The notes below the pieces were generated by a model. The model ran no database searches. It saw only the letters and a program-made list of their open reading frames with translations, and was not told the DNA's origin. A DNA stretch of 64,000 nt from Streptomyces californicus (lineage in GTDB: Bacteria > Actinomycetota > Actinomycetes > Streptomycetales > Streptomycetaceae), in NCBI RefSeq assembly GCF_000717645.1, contig NZ_JNZZ01000029.1, positions 13,766 through 77,765 of the forward strand, in the 5' to 3' direction. Every line of letters starts with the position of its first letter. The stretch's first letter is position 1. Below, one piece after another: positions 25,923 through 33,963 of the stretch. Both the position numbers and the translations under genes were made by a program.

Positions 25923-27420
25923 CCGGTCGCCCCTGGGCCTGCCGAGGATCTCCGCCCGGGTCCGCATCCTGCTCTGGCTGCTGGTCGTGATGGCGGTCGC
26001 GCTGGGCGCGGTCGCCGTCACCGTGCGCTCCATCCTCCAGCGGGACGTGGACCACCGGATCAGCCAGTTGCTGACGCAGGAGACCGGGGAGTTCGCCAAC
26101 TTCGTGCCGCAGGGGGTCGATCCGGACACCGGCGGCCGGTTCTCCACCGCCGACCGGCTGCTCCGGATCTATCTGCAACGCCAGTACGCGGACCCCGACG
26201 AGGAGCTGCTGGGCCTCACCGGCCGCCCCGGCGACCGGCCCGACGCCATCCGCCAGCGGCGCGATCTGCCTGCGGACACCGCCCTGTGGCGGGACGGCGC
26301 CTCGCTCACCCGCATCCACGCCTCCGAGGACTCCTTCGGCACGCTGAAGCGCCCGCAGGGCGAGGTGCGCTGGGCGAAGGTCGCGATCGGCCCGGCGGCG
26401 GGCGGGAAGCCCGGGGCGTTCGTCGTCGCCTTCCATCCGGAACGCGAACGGGCCGTCGCCGACAAGACGTTCTGGACGCTGCTCGCCCTGTCCGGGGTGG
26501 CGCTGCTGATGACGACCGGGATCGGCTGGGCCGTCGCCGGCCGCATCCTGGCTCCCGTACGGATCGTCCGGGCGACGGCGGCGGAGTTGACCGAGCAGGA
26601 CCTCACCCGGCGGATCCCGGTGGAGGGCCGGGACGACATCGCGGCCCTCGCGGAGACGTTCAACGCGATGCTGGACCGGCTGGAGCGGGCGTTCGCCGCG
26701 CAGCGGGTCTTCGTGGACGACGCGGGGCACGAGCTGCGCACCCCGATCACCATCGTCCGGGGCCATCTGGAGCTGATGGGCGACGATCCGGCGGACCGGG
26801 AGGAGACCGTACGGCTGGTCACGGACGAGCTGGACCGGATGAGCCGCATCGTGGAGGACCTGCTGCTGCTCGCCGGGGCCGAGCGGCCCGACTTCGTCCG
26901 GCCGGAACCCGTGCAGCTCGCGGAGCTGACCGCCGACGTGTTCGTGAAGGTGCGGACCCTCGGGGACCGCGCGTGGGTGCTCGACGGGGTCGCGGACCGT
27001 GAGGTGCGGCTGGATCCGCAGCGGATGACGCAGGCGATGGTCCAGCTCGCGCAGAACGCCGTCCAGCACACCGCCCCCGGCCGGCGCATCCGCATCGGCT
27101 CCCGTGTCGTCTCCCCCTCCGGCTCCCGGGGCGAGACGGGCGGGGGCGGGGCGGGCGGGTCGCAGCCGGGTCCGGGCGGCGGGGGCCGCGTCGAGCTGTA
27201 CGTCGCGGACCACGGGCCCGGGATCCCGCCGGAGGACGCCGAGGTGATCTTCGAGCGGTTCCGCCGGGGCACGTCCCGGCGCGGGACCCGCACCAGCGGG
27301 GCGGGGCTCGGCCTCGCCATTGTCAAGGCCATCGCGGAGGGCCACCACGGGCAGGTGGAACTCCGCCGGACCGAGGGCGGCGGAGCCACCTTCGTACTCA
27401 CCCTGGAGACCGACGCATGA
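25912..27420 (+). CDS. Sensor histidine kinase, OmpR/EnvZ (HisKA, HAMP) type
   Basis: The product has 502 residues: TM1 at about 14-36 (VRILLWLLVVMAVALGAVAV), an extracellular domain of about 140 residues, TM2 (FWTLLALSGVALLMTTGIGW), a HAMP linker, then HisKA with FVDDAGHELRTPITIVRGHL (H273) and HATPase_c with N box MVQLAQNAVQHT, G1 VADHGPGIP and G2 TSGAGLGLAI. A Gly/Ser/Pro insertion lies within the ATPase domain. The ATG at 25912 overlaps the preceding gene; an alternative ATG at 25891 adds only Thr-rich residues. It partners the regulator that follows through an ATGA overlap. Confidence 0.93.
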   Translation: MTVSRSPLGLPRISARVRILLWLLVVMAVALGAVAVTVRSILQRDVDHRISQLLTQETGEFANFVPQGVDPDTGGRFSTADRLLRIYLQRQYADPDEELLGLTGRPGDRPDAIRQRRDLPADTALWRDGASLTRIHASEDSFGTLKRPQGEVRWAKVAIGPAAGGKPGAFVVAFHPERERAVADKTFWTLLALSGVALLMTTGIGWAVAGRILAPVRIVRATAAELTEQDLTRRIPVEGRDDIAALAETFNAMLDRLERAFAAQRVFVDDAGHELRTPITIVRGHLELMGDDPADREETVRLVTDELDRMSRIVEDLLLLAGAERPDFVRPEPVQLAELTADVFVKVRTLGDRAWVLDGVADREVRLDPQRMTQAMVQLAQNAVQHTAPGRRIRIGSRVVSPSGSRGETGGGGAGGSQPGPGGGGRVELYVADHGPGIPPEDAEVIFERFRRGTSRRGTRTSGAGLGLAIVKAIAEGHHGQVELRRTEGGGATFVLTLETDA

Positions 27421-28076
27421 ACCGCATCCTGATCGCCGAGGACGAGGAGCGCATCGCCTCGTTCGTCCAGAAGGGGCTGCGCGCCAACGGCTTCACCACG
27501 GTCGTCGCGGAGGACGGCGACCTGGCGCTCGGCCACGCGCTGACCGGCGGCTTCGACCTGATGGTGCTCGACATCGGCCTGCCGGGCCGGGACGGCTTCA
27601 CCGTCCTGCGGGAGCTGCGCGAGTCCCGGGTGACGCTGCCGGTGATCGTGCTCACCGCCCGCGACTCGGTCCGCGACACCGTGGCCGGGCTGGAGGGCGG
27701 GGCCGACGACTGGATGACGAAGCCGTTCCGCTTCGAGGAGCTGCTCGCGCGGATACGGCTGCGCCAGCGCACCGCCGCCCGCGCCCCCGAGGTCACCCTG
27801 TTGCGCAGCGGCAGCCTCACCCTGGACCTGCGGACGCGCCGGGCCCGCGCGGAGGAGCGGACGGTGGACCTGACGGCGCGCGAGTTCGTGCTGCTGGAGA
27901 TGTTCCTGCGCCATCCGGGCCAGGTGCTGTCGCGCGAGCAGATCCTGTCACACGTGTGGGGGTACGACTTCGACCCCGGCTCCAACATCGTGGACGTCTA
28001 CGTCCGCGCGCTCCGCCGGAAGCTGGGCGCGGAGCGGCTGGAGACGGTACGGGGCATGGGGTACCGGCTGCCGTAG
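27417..28076 (+). CDS. OmpR/PhoB-family response regulator
   Basis: The product has 219 residues. The receiver domain has acidic residues E8/D9, phosphoacceptor D52 (LMVLDIGLPGRDG) and K in DDWMTKPF; the winged-helix effector domain ends with VYVRALRRKLGAERLETVRG. The start overlaps the kinase stop by 4 nt. A terminator hairpin follows directly. It is likely to control its own operon through the repeats near 25568-25596. Confidence 0.94.
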   Translation: MNRILIAEDEERIASFVQKGLRANGFTTVVAEDGDLALGHALTGGFDLMVLDIGLPGRDGFTVLRELRESRVTLPVIVLTARDSVRDTVAGLEGGADDWMTKPFRFEELLARIRLRQRTAARAPEVTLLRSGSLTLDLRTRRARAEERTVDLTAREFVLLEMFLRHPGQVLSREQILSHVWGYDFDPGSNIVDVYVRALRRKLGAERLETVRGMGYRLP

Positions 28077-28079
28077 CGG

Positions 28080-28112
28080 CGGCGGGCCCCGGAAGGCTTC
28101 CGGGGCCCGCCG
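28080..28112. terminator. Bidirectional terminator, near-perfect palindrome
   Basis: Arms of 16 bp (28080-28095 and 28097-28112) are separated by a single base. The hairpin sits between the regulator stop (28076) and the stop of the convergent gene at 28113, and serves both. Confidence 0.8.
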
Positions 28113-29096
28113 TCAGGGGGACGCGGCGCGGAGAAGGGTCTCGGCCGCGGTGGTGCGGGCGTAGAGGACGGAGCGGCCGGCGCGGTGGGCGCTGACCAGG
28201 CCCGCGTCGCGCAGAGCGGTGAGCTGCTGGGAGACCCCGGCCGGGGAGAGCCCGGTGCGGTGGGCCAGCTGCGTGGTGGAGGCCGGGGACTCCAGCTCGG
28301 TCAGGAGCAGGGTGCGCGAGCGGCCGAGCACGGCGGTGAGGGCCTCGGCCCCGGCCGTGCGCCGCCGCTGCCACAGCGTGCCGGTGCCGCGCGCCGGATA
28401 GGCGATCTGCGGCGGGTCCGGCGGCGTGGTGCGGGTGCGCAGGTCCGGTCCGGTGAAGACCGAGGGGATCAGGAGCAGTCCGGCGCCCGCCGTCGCCCGG
28501 ACCAGCGGATGCTTGCGGCGGGCCATCCGCAGCCCGTCGCTCTCCCAGCTCAGCGAGGCGTGGAGGTCGTCGAGGAGACGGCCCGCGCCGTGTTCGGCGA
28601 CCGTGCGGGCCCGGTGGAGGATGTCGGCCTCCAGGACCGGCCCGATCCGCGCCCAGTACGGGGCCAGCACCACCTCCCAGTAGCTTTCGAGCTCGTCCGT
28701 GAGCTTCGCGAGGCGGGCCTCCGGTTCGGCGTGCAGCATCCGCAGCCGGGGGCCGAGTCGCCCCTGGTGGCGTGCCAGGTGGTCGAGGTCCCGGCGCACC
28801 CGGTCGGCGGACGCGGCCCGGATGGCCCGCCATTCCGTACGGGGCGCGGGGGCCGGGCCGGCGGGGGCCGGGTTGAGGAAGTCGGGGACGTAGCCGGTGG
28901 GCGGGATCAGTTCGGCGAGCCACCCCCGGTCCAGTCCGGCGGCCGTCAGCCGCGGCCGGACCTGGTCGGCCCAGGCCCGGTGGACCGGATGCGCGGCCCC
29001 CGACCGCAGCAGCCGGAAGCTGGGCGCCACCTCCCACATCGGTGAGACGGCGAACCGCACCTGTGCCAGATCACTCGCCGAGAACGACAGTCCCAC
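28113..29096 (-). CDS. DUF5937-type ArsR-like transcriptional regulator
   Basis: The product has 327 residues. Residues 1-240 form an all-helical N-terminal region of the actinobacterial DUF5937 type (SFSASDLAQVRFAVSPMWEV), and residues about 250-325 an ArsR-like winged helix (TTQLAHRTGLSPAGVSQQLT, then ALRDAGLVSAHRAGRSVLY). The GTG start has GAGGGGG 7 nt upstream. It diverges from an aldo/keto reductase gene with an inverted repeat in between and may repress it. No metal-binding cysteine cluster is visible. Confidence 0.85.
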   Translation of the reverse strand: MGLSFSASDLAQVRFAVSPMWEVAPSFRLLRSGAAHPVHRAWADQVRPRLTAAGLDRGWLAELIPPTGYVPDFLNPAPAGPAPAPRTEWRAIRAASADRVRRDLDHLARHQGRLGPRLRMLHAEPEARLAKLTDELESYWEVVLAPYWARIGPVLEADILHRARTVAEHGAGRLLDDLHASLSWESDGLRMARRKHPLVRATAGAGLLLIPSVFTGPDLRTRTTPPDPPQIAYPARGTGTLWQRRRTAGAEALTAVLGRSRTLLLTELESPASTTQLAHRTGLSPAGVSQQLTALRDAGLVSAHRAGRSVLYARTTAAETLLRAASP

Positions 29097-29113
29097 CGAT
29101 AAGCCCCCTCGAC

Positions 29114-29135
29114 GGATTCGGGTACGGGTGAATCC
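29114..29135. promoter_or_regulatory. Inverted repeat and promoter in the divergent regulator/AKR region
   Basis: GGATTC (29114-29119) and GAATCC (29130-29135) form a perfect interrupted palindrome. A good -10 for the reductase, TAGCGT, lies at 29150-29155. The palindrome is placed where a -35-blocking operator would be. Confidence 0.4.
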
Positions 29136-29172
29136 ATGGCGGGCCAGCCTAGCGTGCGGTCATCATCCCGCC

Positions 29173-30081
29173 ATGACCTCACAGACCGTCAACGCGGCCG
29201 ACTCGGGCACCTGGATGCTCGGCGACCGCACCGTGAACCGGCTCGGCTTCGGAACGATGCGCCTGCCCCAGACCGGTGAGGCGTTCTCGCCCACCGCACC
29301 GCCGCGCGACCGCGATCAGGCGATCGCGGTGCTGCGCCGCGCGGTCGAGCTGGGCGTGAACCACCTCGACACCGCCGCGTTCTACTTCTCGTCGCTGCGG
29401 AGCGCGAACGAGTTGGTCAACCGGGCGCTGGCGCCCTACCCGGACGACCTCGTCATCACCACCAAGGTCGGCCCCGGCCGCGCACCCTCGGGCGACTGGC
29501 TGCCGCACGCCGACCCCGGCCGGCTGCGCGGCCAGGTCGAGGAGAACCTGCGCCAGCTCGGCCGCGACCACCTCTACGTGGTGAACCTGCGCGTCGTCGG
29601 CGCCGACTCGATCGCCGAACGCTTCGGCGCGCTCGCCGAACTGCGCGAAGCGGGGCTCGTCCGCCACCTGGGGCTGTCCAACGTCCGCCCCCACCACCTG
29701 GCGGAGGCCGTGGCCATCGCGCCCGTGGTGTGCGTGCAGAACATGTACGGCATCGGAGCACCGCGCGAGCAGTCGGAGTTCCTGGACCTCTGCGGTGAAC
29801 AGGGCATCGCCTTCGTGCCCTTCTACGCGATCGCCGGCACCGGCCGTACCGCCGGCGCGACCGTGGAGGACGGTCCCGCGATACGGGCCGTCGCCCGCGC
29901 CCACGGGGTCGGCACGGCGCAGATCCGGCTGGCCTGGACGCTGCACCGGGGCCCGCACGTCCTGGCCATTCCCGGCACCGGCGATCCCGTCCACCTCGCC
30001 CAGAACGTGGCCGCCGGCTCCTTGCGCCTGTCGCGGGACGAGCTCGACGCACTCGACTCCCCGCATCCCGAGGAGGTCTGA
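29173..30081 (+). CDS. Aldo/keto reductase with altered catalytic tetrad
   Basis: The product has 302 residues in a TIM-barrel. D and Y are in NHLDTAAFYFSS and K in ITTKVG, but the position that normally carries the catalytic His reads YVVNLRV, so His is replaced by Asn. The cofactor-binding end AIPGTGDPVHLAQNVAAG is retained. Some AKR subfamilies lack the His and still act on particular substrates, so it need not be inactive. I chose the ATG at 29173 as the first codon after a TAGCGT -10. It is divergent from the ArsR-like regulator. Confidence 0.88.
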   Translation: MTSQTVNAADSGTWMLGDRTVNRLGFGTMRLPQTGEAFSPTAPPRDRDQAIAVLRRAVELGVNHLDTAAFYFSSLRSANELVNRALAPYPDDLVITTKVGPGRAPSGDWLPHADPGRLRGQVEENLRQLGRDHLYVVNLRVVGADSIAERFGALAELREAGLVRHLGLSNVRPHHLAEAVAIAPVVCVQNMYGIGAPREQSEFLDLCGEQGIAFVPFYAIAGTGRTAGATVEDGPAIRAVARAHGVGTAQIRLAWTLHRGPHVLAIPGTGDPVHLAQNVAAGSLRLSRDELDALDSPHPEEV

Positions 30082-30119
30082 AGCAATCCCGAGGAGGTCC
30101 GAAGCAGGAGGTCCGAAGC
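30064..30119. repeat. 21-bp tandem duplication across a stop codon
   Basis: The last codons and stop of the reductase gene (ATCCCGAGGAGGTCTGAAGC) are repeated immediately downstream with one base change that destroys the stop copy, and a 14-nt third partial copy follows (30106-30119). It looks like replication slippage. GAGGAGG in each unit resembles a ribosome-binding site, but no gene starts there. Confidence 0.65.
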
Positions 30120-30236
30120 CGCGCGGGAACGGCGTGACCACGGGCGATCGTGCCCGAAAGCGCACCGCGGGGCAGATGAAAGGTCCTTCACGGGCTGCTC
30201 ATCGACCGCTCACCCCGCCTTCCGAGGCTGTACAGC

Positions 30237-31670
30237 GTGTCTCCTCCTCTCCCCCGGATCCTCGGCCTCGGGGCCGCCGCCGGCCTCTGCGCCCTCCTCG
30301 CCGTTCCCGGCGCCGCCCCCGGGCTCGGGGCCGACGGGCGGCTCTCCCTCGCCGTCTTCGTCCTGGCCACCGCCGCGTGGATCGCCACCCCGGTGGACGA
30401 CGCCTACGTCGCGCTCGGCGCGGGGCTGGCGCTGACGGTGACGGGGGTGATCAGCAGCGAGGCCCTGTTCGCCACCCTGGGCGACGAGACGGTGTGGCTG
30501 CTGATCTGCGCCTTCGTCCTGGCGGCCGCGGTGACCCGGACCGGGCTCGCCGGCCGGGCGGCCGTGTTCCTGGTCGGCGGGGCCCGGACCGTACGCCAGT
30601 TGACGCACCTGACCACGGCCGGGCTCGTCGTCACCGCGTTCGCCGTGCCGGCCACCTCGGGGCGGGCCGCCCTCGCGCTACCGGTGTTCCTGGCGCTGGC
30701 CGCCGCGCTGCGGGAGCGGACCCGCCTCGTCGTCATGCTGGCGCTCCTCTTCCCCACCGTGATCCTGCTCTCCGCCGTCGCCACGCTCATCGGGGCGGGG
30801 GCCCACCTGATCACGGTCGGGGTGCTGTGGGAGCAGACCGGCCAGGAGCTGGGCTTCGTCCAATGGCTGCTCCTCGGGCTGCCGTTGGCCGTCGTCTCCT
30901 CCCATCTGGCAGCCGAGCTGGTGCTGCTGACGACGACCCGCCGCGCCGACCGGAAGGGCCCGGTCAGGATCACGGCGGCACAGATCCAGGAGCACGCGGA
31001 GACAGCGGTCGAGGGGCCGTTCACCCCGGCGGAGTCCCGGTGCCTGCTGCTGCTCGCGACGGTGGTCCTGCTCTGGTGCAGCGAGCCGCTGCACGGGGTG
31101 TCGCCCGCCGTGGTCGCGCTCATCGGCGCACTGGTGGCGACCTCGCCCGCGCTCGGCACGGTGCGCTTCAAGGACGGGCTGCGGACGGTCCCCTGGCCGC
31201 TGCTGCTGTTCATGGCCGCGACCATGGCGATGGGCGTCGCCCTCTCCGACTCGGGTGCGGCCGCCTGGCTGGTGGGGTGGATACCCCTGGGGGCCGGTAC
31301 GCCCCCGTGGCTGTTCCTCGCCGGAGTGGCGCTCGTCAGCACGGCCGCCCATCTGGCGCTCCAGTCCCGCTCCGCCCGGTCCTCCGTGCTGGTGCCGCTG
31401 GTGGTGGCGGCGGCGGTCGGGGCCGGGGTCAATCCGGTCACGGCGGCGCTGGCGTCCACGGCCGCCGCCGGTTTCTGCCACACCCTGCCGTCCTCGGCCA
31501 AGCCGGTCGCGCTCTTCGCGGACGTGCCGGACACCCCGACGTACACCCCGCGCGATCTGCTGCGGCTGTCGGCCTTCCTCGCGCCGCTCACCGCGGCCCT
31601 CGTCCTTCTCTTCGCCCTCGCCGTCTGGCCGCTGCTCGGCGTGCCCGTCCTCCTGGAGACCCAGCCATGA
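30237..31670 (+). CDS. SLC13/DASS-family anion transporter
   Basis: The product has 477 residues and about 11-12 membrane segments. Conserved features are the LLICAFVLAAAVTRTGLAGR region, the re-entrant-loop motif LIGAGAHLITVGVLWEQTG, and near the C-terminus FCHTLPSSAKPVALFADVPD, the second substrate-binding half. DASS proteins import di- and tricarboxylates or sulfate. The ATGA overlap with a glycerate kinase gene points to a hydroxy-acid substrate such as glycerate or tartronate (inference). The start is the GTG at 30237. Confidence 0.85.
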   Translation: MSPPLPRILGLGAAAGLCALLAVPGAAPGLGADGRLSLAVFVLATAAWIATPVDDAYVALGAGLALTVTGVISSEALFATLGDETVWLLICAFVLAAAVTRTGLAGRAAVFLVGGARTVRQLTHLTTAGLVVTAFAVPATSGRAALALPVFLALAAALRERTRLVVMLALLFPTVILLSAVATLIGAGAHLITVGVLWEQTGQELGFVQWLLLGLPLAVVSSHLAAELVLLTTTRRADRKGPVRITAAQIQEHAETAVEGPFTPAESRCLLLLATVVLLWCSEPLHGVSPAVVALIGALVATSPALGTVRFKDGLRTVPWPLLLFMAATMAMGVALSDSGAAAWLVGWIPLGAGTPPWLFLAGVALVSTAAHLALQSRSARSSVLVPLVVAAAVGAGVNPVTAALASTAAAGFCHTLPSSAKPVALFADVPDTPTYTPRDLLRLSAFLAPLTAALVLLFALAVWPLLGVPVLLETQP

Positions 31671-32902
31671 CCCCTCGTCCCCGTACGCCCCGCATCGCCA
31701 TCGCCCCCAGCGGGTTCAAGGAGTCCCTGTCGGCCGCCCGCGTCGCGGAGGCCATCGCCGCCGGGGTGCGCCGGGTGGTCCCCGACGCGGAACTCGACCT
31801 CATCCCCCTGGTCGACGGCGGAGAGGGGACGGCGGAGGCGCTGGCCCTGGCGAGCGGCGGGCGGCTGGTGCGGGCCACCGCGACGGGCCCGGTGGGCGAC
31901 CCGGTCCCCACCCATTTCGCGCTGCTGGGCGACCCCGGCGCGCTGACCGCCGTCGTCGAGATGGCGGCCGTCGCGGGGCTCTCCCTGGTCCCGCCGGACC
32001 GCCGCCACCCGGGCGCGACGACGACGTACGGGGTCGGCGAGCTGATCCGGGCGGCCCTGGACGCCGGGGCCCGGCGCGTCCTCGTCGGCTGCGGCGACTC
32101 CGGTACGTCGGACGGGGGCGCGGGGGCGCTCCAGGCGCTCGGGGCCCGGCTGACCGACCGGCACGGGCGCGAACTCCGTCCGGGCGGCGGCGCGTTGTAC
32201 GAGCTGGAGCACATCGACCCGGCGGGGCTCGACCCCAGGCTGGCCCGCACGGAGCTGCTCGTGGCGTGCAATCCGTACAACGTGCTCTGCGGCAAGCGCG
32301 GGGTGGCCCGGGTGTTCGGGCCGCAGAAGGGCGCGACCCCGGCGGAGGTGGAACTGCTGTCGGCCGGCCTGGAGCGGCTGGCCGCCGTCCTCGCCCGGGA
32401 CGTGGCCCCGGCCTTCACCCCGCCGGGCCGGGAGCCGCTGGATCTGCGGACGGCTCCCGGCACGGGCGCTTCGGGCGGGCTCGGGGCCGGGCTGGCGGCC
32501 GTGGGGGCCCGGCTCCTCCCCCGGTACGACGTCCTCCTGGACGGCCTCGACCTGGACGCCCGGCTGGCCCGCGCCGACATCGTGATCACGGCGGAGGGGG
32601 CGCTCGACCACCAGACCGTGCGCGGGAAGATCCCGGCGGAGGTGGCGCGGCGGGCGCGGGACGCCGGGGTGCCGGTCCTGGCGCTGGCCGGGACGATCGG
32701 GCCGGGGGCGCAGGACGTGCGGGAGGTGGGCGTGGACGCGTACAGCGCGATCCTGCCCGCGCCGATGACGCTGGTGGAGGCGATCGGCCGCAGCGGCGAA
32801 CTCCTGGCCGACGCCACGGAACGCGCGATGCGCATCATGGCGCTCGGCACCCGGCTCGCCCCGCTGCACCCTGCGCACCGTCCGCATCCGCTGGCCGCGT
32901 GA
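31667..32902 (+). CDS. Glycerate kinase (GlxK type)
   Basis: The product has 411 residues, in the family range. Motifs are RIAIAPSGFKESLSAARVAE (N-terminal phosphate loop), DLIPLVDGGEGTAEAL, VGCGDSGTSDGGAGALQALG, NVLCGKRGVARVFGPQKGAT and DIVITAEGALDHQTVRGKIP. It phosphorylates D-glycerate, giving 2-phosphoglycerate in most bacterial members. It overlaps the transporter by ATGA, so uptake and phosphorylation are probably made at a fixed ratio. Confidence 0.93.
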   Translation: MTPRPRTPRIAIAPSGFKESLSAARVAEAIAAGVRRVVPDAELDLIPLVDGGEGTAEALALASGGRLVRATATGPVGDPVPTHFALLGDPGALTAVVEMAAVAGLSLVPPDRRHPGATTTYGVGELIRAALDAGARRVLVGCGDSGTSDGGAGALQALGARLTDRHGRELRPGGGALYELEHIDPAGLDPRLARTELLVACNPYNVLCGKRGVARVFGPQKGATPAEVELLSAGLERLAAVLARDVAPAFTPPGREPLDLRTAPGTGASGGLGAGLAAVGARLLPRYDVLLDGLDLDARLARADIVITAEGALDHQTVRGKIPAEVARRARDAGVPVLALAGTIGPGAQDVREVGVDAYSAILPAPMTLVEAIGRSGELLADATERAMRIMALGTRLAPLHPAHRPHPLAA

Positions 32903-33002
32903 GGGGGCGCGAGGAGGTACGGGAGCGGTGCGACAGCTGTACGGGCGGAGGTGGCGCGGGGCCGGGGGCGGGGCGGTACGGGTGGCCGTTAGGCTCGGGG
33001 GC

Positions 33003-33815
33003 ATGGAGAGCCTGCGCATCATCGACACCTGGCCGGTCACGACCGCGGCGGCCGCCGTCGTACGGGCGGACGGCACGGTCCTCGGCACGCACGGGCCGAC
33101 CGGCCACCGCTTCCCCCTCGCCTCGGTCACCAAGCCGCTCGCGGCCTACGCGGCGCTGGTGGCGTACGAGGAGGGGGCCGTCGAACTGGACGAGCCGGCC
33201 GGGCCCGAGGGCTCCACGGTGCGCCACCTCCTCGCCCACACCAGCGGCCTCGCCTTCGACGAGCACCGGGTGACGGCCCCGCCCGGCGAGCGCCGGCTGT
33301 ACTCCAACGCGGGCTTCGAGGTGCTGGGCGAGCACATCGCGAAGGCGTCCGGCATCCCGTTCGGGGAGTATCTGCGCCAGGCCGTCCTGGAACCGCTCGC
33401 CATGGCCTCCACGACCCTGGACGGCTCCCCCGCCCGGGACGGCGTCTCCACCGTGGACGACCTGGTGCGCTTCGCCGCCGAGGTGCAGGCCCCCCGTCTG
33501 CTCGACCCGCGGACGGTCCTGGAGGCCCAGAGCGTCGTGCACCCGGGGCTCAAGGGCGTCCTGCCGGGCTACGGCCACCAGAACCCGAACGACTGGGGCC
33601 TCGGCTTCGAGATCCGCGACTCCAAGTCCCCGCACTGGACGGGCAGTTCGTCCTCCCCGGCCACCTTCGGGCACTTCGGCCAGTCGGGCACGTTCCTGTG
33701 GATCGACCCGGTGGCGGGCGCGGCCTGCGTCGCGCTGACGGACCGCGCGTTCGGCCCGTGGGCCGCGGAGGCGTGGACGCCGTTCACGGACGCCGTCCTG
33801 GCCGAGCTGCGCTGA
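33003..33815 (+). CDS. Serine hydrolase, class C beta-lactamase fold
   Basis: The product has 270 residues. The active-site SxxK is SVTK (S41-K44), the YxN is YSN (Y100), and HFGQSG near residues 221-226 replaces the KTG triad. There is no signal peptide, so it is cytosolic. Family members are esterases or peptidases more often than true beta-lactamases. The ATG at 33003 is chosen because the upstream in-frame codons are Arg/Gly-rich and untypical. Confidence 0.9.
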   Translation: MESLRIIDTWPVTTAAAAVVRADGTVLGTHGPTGHRFPLASVTKPLAAYAALVAYEEGAVELDEPAGPEGSTVRHLLAHTSGLAFDEHRVTAPPGERRLYSNAGFEVLGEHIAKASGIPFGEYLRQAVLEPLAMASTTLDGSPARDGVSTVDDLVRFAAEVQAPRLLDPRTVLEAQSVVHPGLKGVLPGYGHQNPNDWGLGFEIRDSKSPHWTGSSSSPATFGHFGQSGTFLWIDPVAGAACVALTDRAFGPWAAEAWTPFTDAVLAELR

Positions 33816-33901
33816 CCCGCCCGCGACGCCGGCTGCGTCCGCCCCGCGAACCCGCGGCGCCGGCCGCTCCGGCCCCGTGCGAGGGCGCAGGAGAACGCCC
33901 C

Positions 33902-33937
33902 CGTCTGCCCGGTGCTGGGAACCGCACCGGGCAGACG
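33902..33937. terminator. Bidirectional terminator between the serine hydrolase and the lectin gene
   Basis: Perfect 14-bp arms (33902-33915 and 33924-33937) with an 8-nt loop lie between convergent stops. The hairpin marks the left end of the giant-protein locus. Confidence 0.8.
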
Positions 33938-33963
33938 AGGGCGACGTCACAACACTTCAGGAC

